In this document: piece by piece, positions 8,647 through 16,067 of the stretch
How positions within the stretch are numbered: position 1 is the stretch's first letter
Layout: the number at the start of each line of letters is the position of its first letter
DNA from: JABMNT01 sp048262655
Lineage (GTDB): Bacteria > Pseudomonadota > Alphaproteobacteria > Rhodospirillales > Casp-alpha2
Length of the DNA stretch: 64,000 bases
Assembly: GCA_048262655.1 (NCBI GenBank)
Contig: JBLXEY010000001.1
Span: 897,455 to 961,454, forward strand
Direction of reading: 5' to 3'
Program-made: the position numbers and the translations under genes
The notes under the pieces: generated by a model
The model's input: the letters and a program-made list of their open reading frames with translations, nothing else
Databases searched by the model: none
What the model was told of the DNA's origin: nothing

Positions 8647-10026
8647 ATGTTCGATAACCTAACAGAACGCCTTGGCGGTATCTTTGACAAGCTAAAAAAG
8701 CGCGGTGCGCTGAAGGAAGCGGATGTCGATGAAGCCTTGCGTGAAGTCCGCGTCGCGCTGCTTGAGGCTGATGTTGCCCTTTCCGTCGTTAAAGGCTTTA
8801 TCGAAGCCGTGCGGGTTAAAGCCGTTGGCCAGGATGTCATTCGGTCTGTGACCCCAGGTCAGATGGTCGTCAAGATCGTCAATGACGAACTGGTCGAGAC
8901 CCTGGGCACGGAAGGCAATGACCTTAATCTGATTGGCACGCCGCCCGTTTCGATCTTGATGGTCGGATTACAAGGCTCCGGTAAGACCACAACCAGTGCC
9001 AAATTGGGTTTGCGCCTGACCAAGCGAGACAAGAAAAAAGTCTTAATGGCGTCTTTGGACGTCTACCGCCCGGCGGCTCAACAACAACTGGCGACACTCG
9101 GCGAGCAGACGGAAGTCCGCGTTTTACAGTCTGTATTTGGCGAACAGCCAATTGCCATTGCCAAACGTGCTATGGAGACCGGGCGCAACGAAGGCATGGA
9201 TATCGTCATCCTCGACACCGCAGGCCGTTTGCATATCGATCAGGAATTGATGACTGAGGTCGCACAGATCCGAGATATTGCGAAGCCAGTTGAAACACTG
9301 TTGGTAACAGATGCCATGACCGGCCAAGACGCCGTCAACGTAGCTCGTGAATTCAACGAAAAAGTTGGGATCACCGGAATCGCCCTAACCCGGGTTGATG
9401 GCGATGCACGCGGCGGAGCAGCGCTCTCCATGCGGGCCATTACGGGGGCTCCTATCAAGCTGATGGGCACCGGCGAAAAAATGGACGCCCTGGAGTTGTT
9501 CCAGGCGGATCGTATTGCAGGCTCCATTCTGGGTATGGGCGATATTGTTGGCCTTGTTGAAAAGGCTGGCGAAGTCGTCGATCAAGAAGAAGCTGAAGCC
9601 ATGGCCAAGAAGATGCTGAAAGGCCAGTTCACTTTGGACGACATGGCACAGCAGCTTGGTCAAATCAAAAAAATGGGCAATCTGGAAGGATTGCTGGGCA
9701 TGATGCCAGGCGCGCAAAAGGTTAAACAGCAAATGGCTGGTGCCAACATTGATGACAAACTGATTGGTCGTCAGGAAGCCATTATTCGCTCCATGACCAA
9801 GAAAGAACGCCTCAATCCAAAACTCTTAAACGGTTCACGCCGCCGCAGAATTGCAGAAGGTTCCGGCACCACGGTGCAGGATGTGAACCGGGTTCTGAAG
9901 CAGTTTAAGCAGATGGGCCAGATGATGAAAAAAGCCGGAAAGATGGGCAAAAAAGGGATGATGCGAGGTGGCGGTATGCTGCCGGGCATGATGCCGCAAA
10001 TGCCGCCTCATGGGGGTATGCGCTGA
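8647..10026 (+). CDS. ffh: Signal recognition particle protein Ffh (SRP54)
   Basis: GTPase of the signal recognition particle; it binds signal sequences and 4.5S RNA and pairs with FtsY. The 459 residues contain the N domain (1-85), the G domain with P-loop GLQGSGKTTTS (107-117), DTAGR and TRVDGDARGG, and the methionine-rich M domain from about residue 300. The M-domain RNA-binding segment reads GSRRRRIAEGSG. The C-terminus is very rich in Gly, Met and Lys, as usual. It starts a co-directional block with rpsP, rimM, trmD and rplS. Confidence 0.98.
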   Translation: MFDNLTERLGGIFDKLKKRGALKEADVDEALREVRVALLEADVALSVVKGFIEAVRVKAVGQDVIRSVTPGQMVVKIVNDELVETLGTEGNDLNLIGTPPVSILMVGLQGSGKTTTSAKLGLRLTKRDKKKVLMASLDVYRPAAQQQLATLGEQTEVRVLQSVFGEQPIAIAKRAMETGRNEGMDIVILDTAGRLHIDQELMTEVAQIRDIAKPVETLLVTDAMTGQDAVNVAREFNEKVGITGIALTRVDGDARGGAALSMRAITGAPIKLMGTGEKMDALELFQADRIAGSILGMGDIVGLVEKAGEVVDQEEAEAMAKKMLKGQFTLDDMAQQLGQIKKMGNLEGLLGMMPGAQKVKQQMAGANIDDKLIGRQEAIIRSMTKKERLNPKLLNGSRRRRIAEGSGTTVQDVNRVLKQFKQMGQMMKKAGKMGKKGMMRGGGMLPGMMPQMPPHGGMR

Positions 10027-10103
10027 GAGCCGGTTAAACGAAACGAACAGATTAGAAATTACGATTAACGAGCATTTTTGCTAACGAAAGGAAAAAGACC
10101 AAT

Positions 10104-10589
10104 ATGTCTTTGAGAATACGTCTATCACGGGGCGGTGCGAAAAAGCGCCCCTTTTATCGGATCGTTGTCGCGGACTCACGCAGCCCTCGCGATGGTCGTT
10201 TTATTGAAAAAATTGGCACCTATAACCCAATGCTGGCCCGCGACAGCGGCGAACGTTTGGTAATCAAGGAAGACCGGGTCAAGCACTGGATCAGTGTTGG
10301 TGCTCAGCCGAGCGATCGGGTCGCCCGCTTCCTCGGTGACGCGGGATTGGTTGAAAAGCCGGCTATTCCTGCGAACCAGACAAAACAACATAAGCCAAAA
10401 GCGAAGGCGCAAGAGCGTTTGCAAGAGCAAGCTGATAAAGCCGCTGCGGCTGCCGAAGCGGCTGCAGAAGCTGCTGCGGCTCCGGCTGAAGAGCCCGCTG
10501 CTGAAGAAGCTCCGGCTGAAGAAGCTCCGGCTGAAGAAGCTCCGGCTGAAGAGCCAGCTGCTGAAGAAGAAACGAAGGAAGCCAGCTAA
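10104..10589 (+). CDS. rpsP: 30S ribosomal protein S16 with acidic Ala/Glu tail
   Basis: Small-subunit protein needed for 30S assembly. The conserved core (residues 1-80, beginning MSLRIRLSRGGAKKRPFYRI) is standard. The protein continues to 161 residues, about twice the usual bacterial length. From residue 113 the tail is nearly pure Ala, Glu and Pro, with repeats of the type EEAPA. Extended S16 tails are common in alphaproteobacteria, so this is probably functional but dispensable for the fold. AAGGAAAAAG precedes the ATG. The tail is encoded by a 15-bp tandem repeat. Confidence 0.97.
   Translation: MSLRIRLSRGGAKKRPFYRIVVADSRSPRDGRFIEKIGTYNPMLARDSGERLVIKEDRVKHWISVGAQPSDRVARFLGDAGLVEKPAIPANQTKQHKPKAKAQERLQEQADKAAAAAEAAAEAAAAPAEEPAAEEAPAEEAPAEEAPAEEPAAEEETKEAS
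10488..10562 (+). repeat. 15-bp tandem repeat in rpsP
   Basis: The unit GAAGAAGCTCCGGCT occurs three times in perfect tandem (10503-10547), flanked on each side by one degenerate copy. It is in frame and encodes EEAPA, so copy-number changes would alter tail length without breaking the reading frame. Confidence 0.9.
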
Positions 10590-10609
10590 CGGTTTCGGGA
10601 CGGACCCTG

Positions 10610-11167
10610 ATGGTAACAAAACCTCAACCGTCCGAGCTGATTTGCGTTGGCGCGGTAACGGGAGCACGAGGGATCAAAGGCGACATCCGGATCAAGAGTT
10701 TTACCGATGATCCAGAAGCCATCGCCAGTTATGGTTCTTTGTACGATAAAACCGGAACGAAAACCTATGATCTCCGCATTACAGGTCAGGCCAAAGGCCA
10801 GCTTGTCGGGCGGATCAAAGGGACAGAGGACCGGAACGAGGCAGAAAAACTTAAAGGGTTACAGCTTTTTGTTCCGCGTGACATCCTTCCGGCGCCAGAT
10901 GAAGACGAGTTCTATTTTTCGGACTTGATCGGATTGCGGGCCGAAGATTTGGAAGGCAAGTCATTAGGGACCATCCAATCCGTTGATAATTTCGGGGCGG
11001 GTGATGTTTTGGAAATCGTTGGCGTGGTGCCGGGTGGCCTAATGGTCCCTTTCACCAAGGAAGCGGTTCCCCGGGTCGAAATTGCAGACGGTTTGGTCAT
11101 TATTGATCCACCAGATGGTCTTTTGGACCCGCCAGACAAAGAAGCGAACCAACCGAACAAGGGTTAA
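10610..11167 (+). CDS. rimM: Ribosome maturation factor RimM
   Basis: 16S rRNA processing factor that binds S19 and helps mature the 30S head. The 185-residue protein has the N-terminal RimM barrel, starting with CVGAVTGARGIKGDIRIKSF, and a C-terminal PRC-barrel with the EFYFSDLIGL motif at about 99-108. It follows rpsP by 20 bases and precedes trmD, the universal order in this class. The last 20 residues are a charged tail. Confidence 0.96.
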   Translation: MVTKPQPSELICVGAVTGARGIKGDIRIKSFTDDPEAIASYGSLYDKTGTKTYDLRITGQAKGQLVGRIKGTEDRNEAEKLKGLQLFVPRDILPAPDEDEFYFSDLIGLRAEDLEGKSLGTIQSVDNFGAGDVLEIVGVVPGGLMVPFTKEAVPRVEIADGLVIIDPPDGLLDPPDKEANQPNKG

Positions 11168-11212
11168 AATGCGAACGGCCATGAAGGCCAACAGGTAGTT
11201 TGATATAAGCGA

Positions 11213-11929
11213 ATGGTAAAAATGGATTCCACATGGCGAGCCCAAGTGCTCTCAATCTTCCCGGACATGTTTCCGGGACCGCTGGGCGTTTCGCTCGCCG
11301 GTCAGGGGTTGAGCGATGGTGCGTGGTCATTGGAGACACTGGACATTAGGTCGTTTGCCACGGACAAACATCGTTCCGTTGACGACACGCCTTTTGGTGG
11401 GGGTCCGGGCATGGTTATGCGCCCTGACGTCATCGACAGTGCCATTCGGGCTGTTCGCGATACATCGCCAGATCTGCCGTTGGTTTATCTATCACCACGC
11501 GGCACAACCTTTACCCAGGCGAAGGCCCAGGAATTGGCATCTGGACCGGGTGTCGCGTTGCTATGTGGCCGTTTTGAAGGGCTGGACCAACGGATTCTGG
11601 ACACCCACGAGATCGAAGAAATCAGCATTGGTGACTTTGTGCTTTCTGGTGGCGAAACCGCAGCATTAACTTTGCTGGATGCCTGCGTACGGCTGTTGCC
11701 AGGTGTTATTGGAAAACCGGAAAGTCTGGAGCAGGAAAGCTTTGAACATGGCTTGCTTGAGTATCCTCAATATACCCGGCCGCAAGTCTGGAACGGTCAA
11801 GCCGTACCTGACGTATTGATCTCTGGCCATCATGAAAACATTCGCGCCTGGCGACAGGCGCAATCTGAAGAAATAACCAAACGGCGCAGACCGGACCTGT
11901 GGTCCCAATACGCCGCGAACCCTATTTAA
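11213..11929 (+). CDS. trmD: tRNA (guanine-N1)-methyltransferase TrmD
   Basis: SAM-dependent methyltransferase that makes m1G37 in tRNAs, preventing +1 frameshifting. The 238-residue protein is of the SPOUT trefoil-knot fold, with the diagnostic LLCGRFEGLDQR (about 114-125) and EISIGDFVLSGGE (about 132-144) motifs that form the SAM-binding knot. Two starts are possible, ATG at 11213 and ATG at 11222; neither has a good Shine-Dalgarno, and homologues starting MxWxAxVLxxFPxMFPG favour the second. It lies between rimM and rplS. Confidence 0.97.
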   Translation: MVKMDSTWRAQVLSIFPDMFPGPLGVSLAGQGLSDGAWSLETLDIRSFATDKHRSVDDTPFGGGPGMVMRPDVIDSAIRAVRDTSPDLPLVYLSPRGTTFTQAKAQELASGPGVALLCGRFEGLDQRILDTHEIEEISIGDFVLSGGETAALTLLDACVRLLPGVIGKPESLEQESFEHGLLEYPQYTRPQVWNGQAVPDVLISGHHENIRAWRQAQSEEITKRRRPDLWSQYAANPI

Positions 11930-11966
11930 TCTTAATTTTTGAATACCAAACTAAAGGATGAGACCT

Positions 11967-12449
11967 ATGAACATCATCGAAGAAATCAACAAGGAACAAG
12001 TGGAAAAGCTGGTCGCTGATTCAGTTGAGCCGATTTTTGCACCGGGTGATACCGTTAAAGTAAATGTCCGCGTTGTTGAAGGCACGCGCGAGCGCGTGCA
12101 GGCATTTGAAGGCGTCTGTATCGCCCGCAAAAATGCCGGCCTCAACTCCGCCTTCACTGTGCGCAAGCTGAGCTATGGCGAAGGTGTCGAGCGCGTCTTC
12201 CCGCTTTACTCGCCAACCATCGAAAGCATTGAAGTTATGCGTCGCGGTGATGTCCGTCGCGCCAAACTTTATTACCTACGCGGTCGCACCGGTAAATCAG
12301 CACGTATTGCTGAGAAGACATCCGGTTTCGCTGCCAAGGTATCTGCTGAAGAAAAGCGCGTTGCTGCGGAAGTCAAAAAGGCTTCTGGACAGGCAAAGAA
12401 AGACAAAAAAGCTCAAGCGAAGTCAGCAAAAGCCGAAGCTGCTAAGTAA
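11967..12449 (+). CDS. rplS: 50S ribosomal protein L19 with basic tail
   Basis: Large-subunit protein at the 30S-50S interface. The core (MNIIEEINKEQVEKL through LYYLRGRTGKSARI) is canonical. The 160 residues include a lysine/alanine-rich tail of about 40, ending in KKDKKAQAKSAKAEAAK, so it is longer than the usual 115-130. The ATG at 11967 is preferred over 11958 because AAAGGA lies eight bases upstream and the protein then starts exactly like its homologues. It is the last gene of the ffh-rplS block. Confidence 0.96.
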   Translation: MNIIEEINKEQVEKLVADSVEPIFAPGDTVKVNVRVVEGTRERVQAFEGVCIARKNAGLNSAFTVRKLSYGEGVERVFPLYSPTIESIEVMRRGDVRRAKLYYLRGRTGKSARIAEKTSGFAAKVSAEEKRVAAEVKKASGQAKKDKKAQAKSAKAEAAK

Positions 12450-12463
12450 GACACCTCTTGAAC

Positions 12464-12530
12464 AGGCAGCAATATACTGCCTATTTAGCAGGTTAGAGGA
12501 CGTGAAAAGGGTTGGTGATTTTGCCAACCC
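12464..12530 (+). terminator. Two hairpins between rplS and leuC
   Basis: CAGGCAG/CTGCCT (12464-12482, 7-base loop) is followed by ATTTA and could terminate rplS weakly. A stronger stem GGGTTGG/CCAACCC (12509-12530, loop of 8) lies 36 bases before leuC but has no U tract. The second may be part of the leuC 5' untranslated region. No leader peptide rich in leucine codons is seen here. Confidence 0.4.
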
Positions 12531-12565
12531 GTCGTTAGGTTGTGAACAAACGATAGGGAGGTCTT

Positions 12566-13969
12566 ATGCCAAATCCAAAGACGCTTTTTGACAAAATCTG
12601 GGAAAATCACTTGGTGGATGTACAGGATGACGGCACATGTCTCCTCTATATTGACCGCCACCTGGTACACGAAGTTACAAGCCCGCAGGCCTTTGAAGGT
12701 TTGAAAAACGCCGGACGTCAGGTCCGCCGCCCGGATTTGACCCTCGCTGTGCCTGATCACAATGTTCCGACCACAGACCGGACGAAAACCATCGAGAACG
12801 AGGAAGGCCGCATTCAGGTTGAGACTTTGCAAAAGAATTGCAAAGAGTTCGGCGTACCTTTGTTCGATCTTCAAGACATTCGTCAAGGCGTTGTTCACAT
12901 CATCGGTCCAGAACAAGGCTTCACCCTTCCCGGCACAACAACCGTTTGTGGCGATAGTCACACAGCGACCCACGGCGCCTTTGGCTCTTTAGCCTTTGGC
13001 ATCGGCACATCCGAGGTCGAACATGTTCTGGCCACACAAACGTTGCTGCAAAGCCCGTTGAAGAATATGCGGATTACGGTTGAAGGTGCTTTACCTGATG
13101 GATGTACGGCGAAAGATCTGGTCTTAGCATTGATTGGCAAAATCGGTACTGCAGGTGGCACCGGATACGTTATCGAGTATGCCGGGCAAGCCATTCGCGA
13201 TCTGTCCATGGAAGGCCGCATGACGGTGTGTAACATGACCATCGAGGGCGGAGCCCGCGCCGGCCTGATCGCGCCTGATGAGACAACATTTGAGTATTTG
13301 ATGGGCCGTCCGATGTCACCAAAAGCCGGTGCCTGGGAACAGGCTGTCGAGTTCTGGAAAACCCTGCCATCTGATGAAGGCGCGTTCTACGACAAGGAAG
13401 TGGTCCTCGACGTATCCGAGATCGTCCCGCAAGTCACCTGGGGCACCAGCCCGGAAGATGTCGCCCCGATTACCGGCAACGTACCAAACCCGGCGGATTT
13501 TGACGATCCGGGCAAACAAGTGGCCGCGCAAGCGTCGCTTGATTACATGGGCCTTGAAGCCGGAATGGCGATGCAGGATGTGGCCATTGATACGGTCTTT
13601 ATTGGTTCTTGCACAAACGGCCGTATTGAAGACATCCGGGCTGCTGCCGATGTGGCACAAGGCCGGAAAGTTGCGGACGGTGTTCGTGCTCTGGTCGTTC
13701 CCGGCTCAGGACTGGTCAAGGAGCAGGCTGAAGAAGAAGGCCTCGACAAAATCCTTATCGAATCCGGCTTTGAATGGCGCGACCCTGGTTGCTCCATGTG
13801 TCTGGCCATGAACGATGACCGGTTAGAGCCAGGTCAGCGCTGTGCATCAACATCAAACCGCAACTTCAAAGGCCGTCAGGGCTTTGGTGGGCGTACCCAT
13901 CTGGTCAGCCCAGCGATGGCCGCTGCGGCAGCCGTCAGTGGTCACTTGGCCGACGTGCGCGATCTATAG
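12566..13969 (+). CDS. leuC: 3-isopropylmalate dehydratase large subunit
   Basis: With LeuD, isomerises 2- to 3-isopropylmalate in leucine synthesis. The 467-residue aconitase-family protein carries the three [4Fe-4S] ligands: Cys in GSCTNGR (about residue 349) and the CxxC in DPGCSMC (about 409-412). The N-terminal CGDSHTATHGAFG motif is also intact. AGGGAGG precedes the ATG. leuD follows after 15 bases. Confidence 0.98.
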   Translation: MPNPKTLFDKIWENHLVDVQDDGTCLLYIDRHLVHEVTSPQAFEGLKNAGRQVRRPDLTLAVPDHNVPTTDRTKTIENEEGRIQVETLQKNCKEFGVPLFDLQDIRQGVVHIIGPEQGFTLPGTTTVCGDSHTATHGAFGSLAFGIGTSEVEHVLATQTLLQSPLKNMRITVEGALPDGCTAKDLVLALIGKIGTAGGTGYVIEYAGQAIRDLSMEGRMTVCNMTIEGGARAGLIAPDETTFEYLMGRPMSPKAGAWEQAVEFWKTLPSDEGAFYDKEVVLDVSEIVPQVTWGTSPEDVAPITGNVPNPADFDDPGKQVAAQASLDYMGLEAGMAMQDVAIDTVFIGSCTNGRIEDIRAAADVAQGRKVADGVRALVVPGSGLVKEQAEEEGLDKILIESGFEWRDPGCSMCLAMNDDRLEPGQRCASTSNRNFKGRQGFGGRTHLVSPAMAAAAAVSGHLADVRDL

Positions 13970-13984
13970 GAACGGGAGAGAATT

Positions 13985-14608
13985 ATGGACAAGTTTGATA
14001 AACTGACAGGCGTAGCTGCGCCCATGAACATGATCAACATCGATACCGATATGATCATTCCGAAAAACTTTCTCAAGACCATCAAACGTTCAGGTCTCGG
14101 CAAAAACCTGTTTGATGAGATGCGTTATGACCGTGATGGTAATGAGAACCCGGATTTCGTCCTGAACAAGCCTGCGTATCGCGAGTCGAAGATCATCGTC
14201 GCTGGCGATAACTTCGGCTGTGGATCATCACGCGAGCATGCCCCTTGGGCGCTCCTGGACTTTGGTATTCGCTGCGTCATCTCGACCTCCTTCGCCGATA
14301 TTTTTTATAACAACTGCTTCAAGAACGGTATCCTGCCAATTAAGGTTTCCAAAGAAGATTTGGACAACCTGATGGATGATGCGGAGCGCGGTGCCAACGC
14401 AACTCTGTCTATAGATCTGGAAGCACAGACGATTGAGGGCCCTGATGGCGGCAAGGTCTCTTTTGAGATTGATGCCTTTAAAAAGCATCTGCTTCTTAAC
14501 GGTCTCGATGATGTGGGCCTGACGCTGCAAAAAGAAGATAAGGTCAATAGCTTTGAAGATCAGCAAAAGGCGTCCCAGCCTTGGCTCGCCGGGGCTGCGA
14601 CCGTTTAG
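13985..14608 (+). CDS. leuD: 3-isopropylmalate dehydratase small subunit
   Basis: Swivel domain of isopropylmalate isomerase, partner of LeuC. The 207 residues contain the family motif NFGCGSSREHAPWAL (about 77-91), which lines the active site. Length is normal for the proteobacterial form. GGGAGAG precedes the ATG. It is coupled to leuC and followed by leuB after 38 bases. Confidence 0.97.
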   Translation: MDKFDKLTGVAAPMNMINIDTDMIIPKNFLKTIKRSGLGKNLFDEMRYDRDGNENPDFVLNKPAYRESKIIVAGDNFGCGSSREHAPWALLDFGIRCVISTSFADIFYNNCFKNGILPIKVSKEDLDNLMDDAERGANATLSIDLEAQTIEGPDGGKVSFEIDAFKKHLLLNGLDDVGLTLQKEDKVNSFEDQQKASQPWLAGAATV

Positions 14609-14646
14609 TTTAATTATCAGACCGTTCTAGAGAAAAGAGTTACGCT

Positions 14647-15756
14647 ATGAGTTCCAATAAAAAGATGCTGTTTCTGCCAGGTGATGGCATTGGTAAAGAA
14701 GTTATGGGCCAGGTTCGCCATGTCATCGAATGGATGGACAAGCGCCGCCACATCTCCTTCGACGTGGATGAAGATGTGGTCGGTGGTGCGGCTTATGATA
14801 TCCATGGAACCTCTTTGGCTGATTCAACGCTGGATAAAGCCTTCAATGTTGATGCCGTCTTGTTGGGCGCTGTTGGCGGCCCCAAGTGGGACAACGTTGC
14901 CCGTGATGCGCGTCCGGAAGCAGGACTGCTGAAAATTCGTAAAGAGCTGGATTTGTTCGCGAACCTGCGCCCTGCAACCGTCATGCCTGCGTTGGCTGAG
15001 GCTTCCAGCCTGAAGACCGAGCTTGTTTCTGATCTCGATATCATGATCGTTCGCGAATTGACGGCTGGTGTTTATTTCGGGCAACCCCGCGGCGTTTCAA
15101 TTAACGCAGATGGCATTCGTGAAGTTGTCGATACGCAGCGTTACACAGAAGCAGAGATTGAGCGCGTTGTTCGTGCGGCCTTTGATCTTGCTGGCAAACG
15201 GAACGGCAAACTGACTTCTGTTGAAAAAGCCAACGTTATGGAATCTGGCGTTTTGTGGCGTGAAATCGCCACCACCGTCGGCAAGGATTACCCGAACATC
15301 ACGCTTGAGCATATGTATGCCGATAACTGCGCCATGCAGCTGGTCCGCGAACCCAAGCAGTTCGACGTCATCGTCACCGACAACCTGTTCGGTGACATCC
15401 TGTCCGATTGTGCCGCTATGCTCACCGGCTCGCTCGGCATGTTGCCCTCTGCGTCTTTGGGTGCACCCGATAGCGACGGACGTCGCAAAGCGATGTACGA
15501 GCCCGTACACGGTTCTGCCCCCGATATTGCGGGTCAGGACAAAGCCAATCCCTTGGCGATGATTCTCTCTTACGCCATGACACTACGTTACAGCTTCGAC
15601 ATGGCGGAAGATGCCGATTACATTGAGCAAGCAGTCAAAAACGTTCTGGCAAATGGCCTGCGCACCGGCGACATCATGCAAGACGGCATGACGCTGGTTT
15701 CCTGCACCCAAATGGGTGATGCCGTGACCAAAGAGTTGGATAAATTGGCGGCTTAA
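14647..15756 (+). CDS. leuB: 3-isopropylmalate dehydrogenase
   Basis: NAD-dependent oxidative decarboxylation of 3-isopropylmalate, the third step of leucine synthesis. The 369-residue protein starts with LPGDGIGKEV and contains the KANVMESGVLWRE segment with the catalytic lysine and the DNLFGDILSD metal/substrate motif. It is the last gene of the leuCDB cluster; leuA is not in the window. A hairpin lies just after its stop codon (15767-15802), and a new promoter for the asd leader probably starts there. Confidence 0.98.
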   Translation: MSSNKKMLFLPGDGIGKEVMGQVRHVIEWMDKRRHISFDVDEDVVGGAAYDIHGTSLADSTLDKAFNVDAVLLGAVGGPKWDNVARDARPEAGLLKIRKELDLFANLRPATVMPALAEASSLKTELVSDLDIMIVRELTAGVYFGQPRGVSINADGIREVVDTQRYTEAEIERVVRAAFDLAGKRNGKLTSVEKANVMESGVLWREIATTVGKDYPNITLEHMYADNCAMQLVREPKQFDVIVTDNLFGDILSDCAAMLTGSLGMLPSASLGAPDSDGRRKAMYEPVHGSAPDIAGQDKANPLAMILSYAMTLRYSFDMAEDADYIEQAVKNVLANGLRTGDIMQDGMTLVSCTQMGDAVTKELDKLAA

Positions 15757-15766
15757 TCAGGTTTTC

Positions 15767-15802
15767 AATTTGGGTGCAGGCGCAAAAGCTTGCATCCAAA
15801 TT
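15767..15802 (+). terminator. Long hairpin after leuB
   Basis: A 12-bp stem (AATTTGGGTGCA with TGCATCCAAATT, one G-T wobble) encloses a 12-base loop ten bases after the leuB stop. There is no U run, so it is not a textbook terminator; it may stabilise the leuB 3' end. Its right arm overlaps a possible -35 hexamer of the asd leader promoter. Confidence 0.5.
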
Positions 15803-15816
15803 AAATTCCGTATAAA
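15790..15816 (+). promoter_or_regulatory. Candidate promoter of the asd leader
   Basis: TTGCAT (15790-15795) and TATAAA (15811-15816), 15 bases apart, are the best sigma-70-like pair in front of the leader peptide. The spacing is short and the -35 falls inside the hairpin after leuB, so the assignment is tentative. Confidence 0.35.
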
Positions 15817-15842
15817 CGTAGCCGCGATTTGAGGGAACGACG

Positions 15843-15959
15843 ATGACTTTGACACACAAAATCATGTTCAAAAGTACAGTATCCGCACTGCGGTTGGCTG
15901 CGCTTACCTCGCGCATAAAAAAAACCACCACCACAAAAACCAAACCAACCACGCTATAA
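15843..15959 (+). CDS. Thr/Lys-rich leader peptide of asd
   Basis: A 38-codon open frame with a good Shine-Dalgarno (GAGGG at 15831-15835) encodes a peptide with 11 Thr and 6 Lys. The end reads IKKTTTTKTKPTT before Leu and TAA: 7 Thr and 4 Lys in 13 codons. Thr, Lys and Ile are end products of the pathway that begins with Asd, the gene downstream. By analogy with thrL-type leaders, scarcity of charged tRNA-Thr or tRNA-Lys would stall the ribosome here. Antiterminator and terminator strands follow immediately. The peptide itself probably has no other function. Confidence 0.8.
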   Translation: MTLTHKIMFKSTVSALRLAALTSRIKKTTTTKTKPTTL

Positions 15960-15994
15960 GCGGGCGAAACGTGTTTATTTAAGAACCGGCCCGC
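15960..15994 (+). promoter_or_regulatory. Antiterminator of the asd attenuator
   Basis: GCGGGC (15960-15965), directly after the leader stop codon, is exactly complementary to GCCCGC (15989-15994), the 5' arm of the following terminator. Formation of this pairing excludes the terminator. A ribosome resting at the leader stop codon would cover 15960-15965 and prevent it; one stalled at the Thr/Lys codons about 10-35 bases upstream would leave it free. Confidence 0.75.
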
Positions 15995-16018
15995 GCATCC
16001 CGCGGGCTTTTGTCGTTT
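15989..16018 (+). terminator. Attenuator terminator before asd
   Basis: A perfect 7-bp GC stem, GCCCGCG (15989-15995) with CGCGGGC (16001-16007), has a 5-base loop and is followed by TTTTGTCGTTTT. It lies 50 bases before the asd start codon, so it would stop transcription before asd unless the antiterminator forms. Confidence 0.85.
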
Positions 16019-16067
16019 TGGACAAGTTCGTTAAGTGATCGGGCCAAAACGAAAAGGAGTTGATAAA

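Noticed and set aside
12450..12565. Leucine leader peptide before leuC
   Set aside because: No short frame with runs of Leu codons and a ribosome site is present; the hairpins there lack U tracts.
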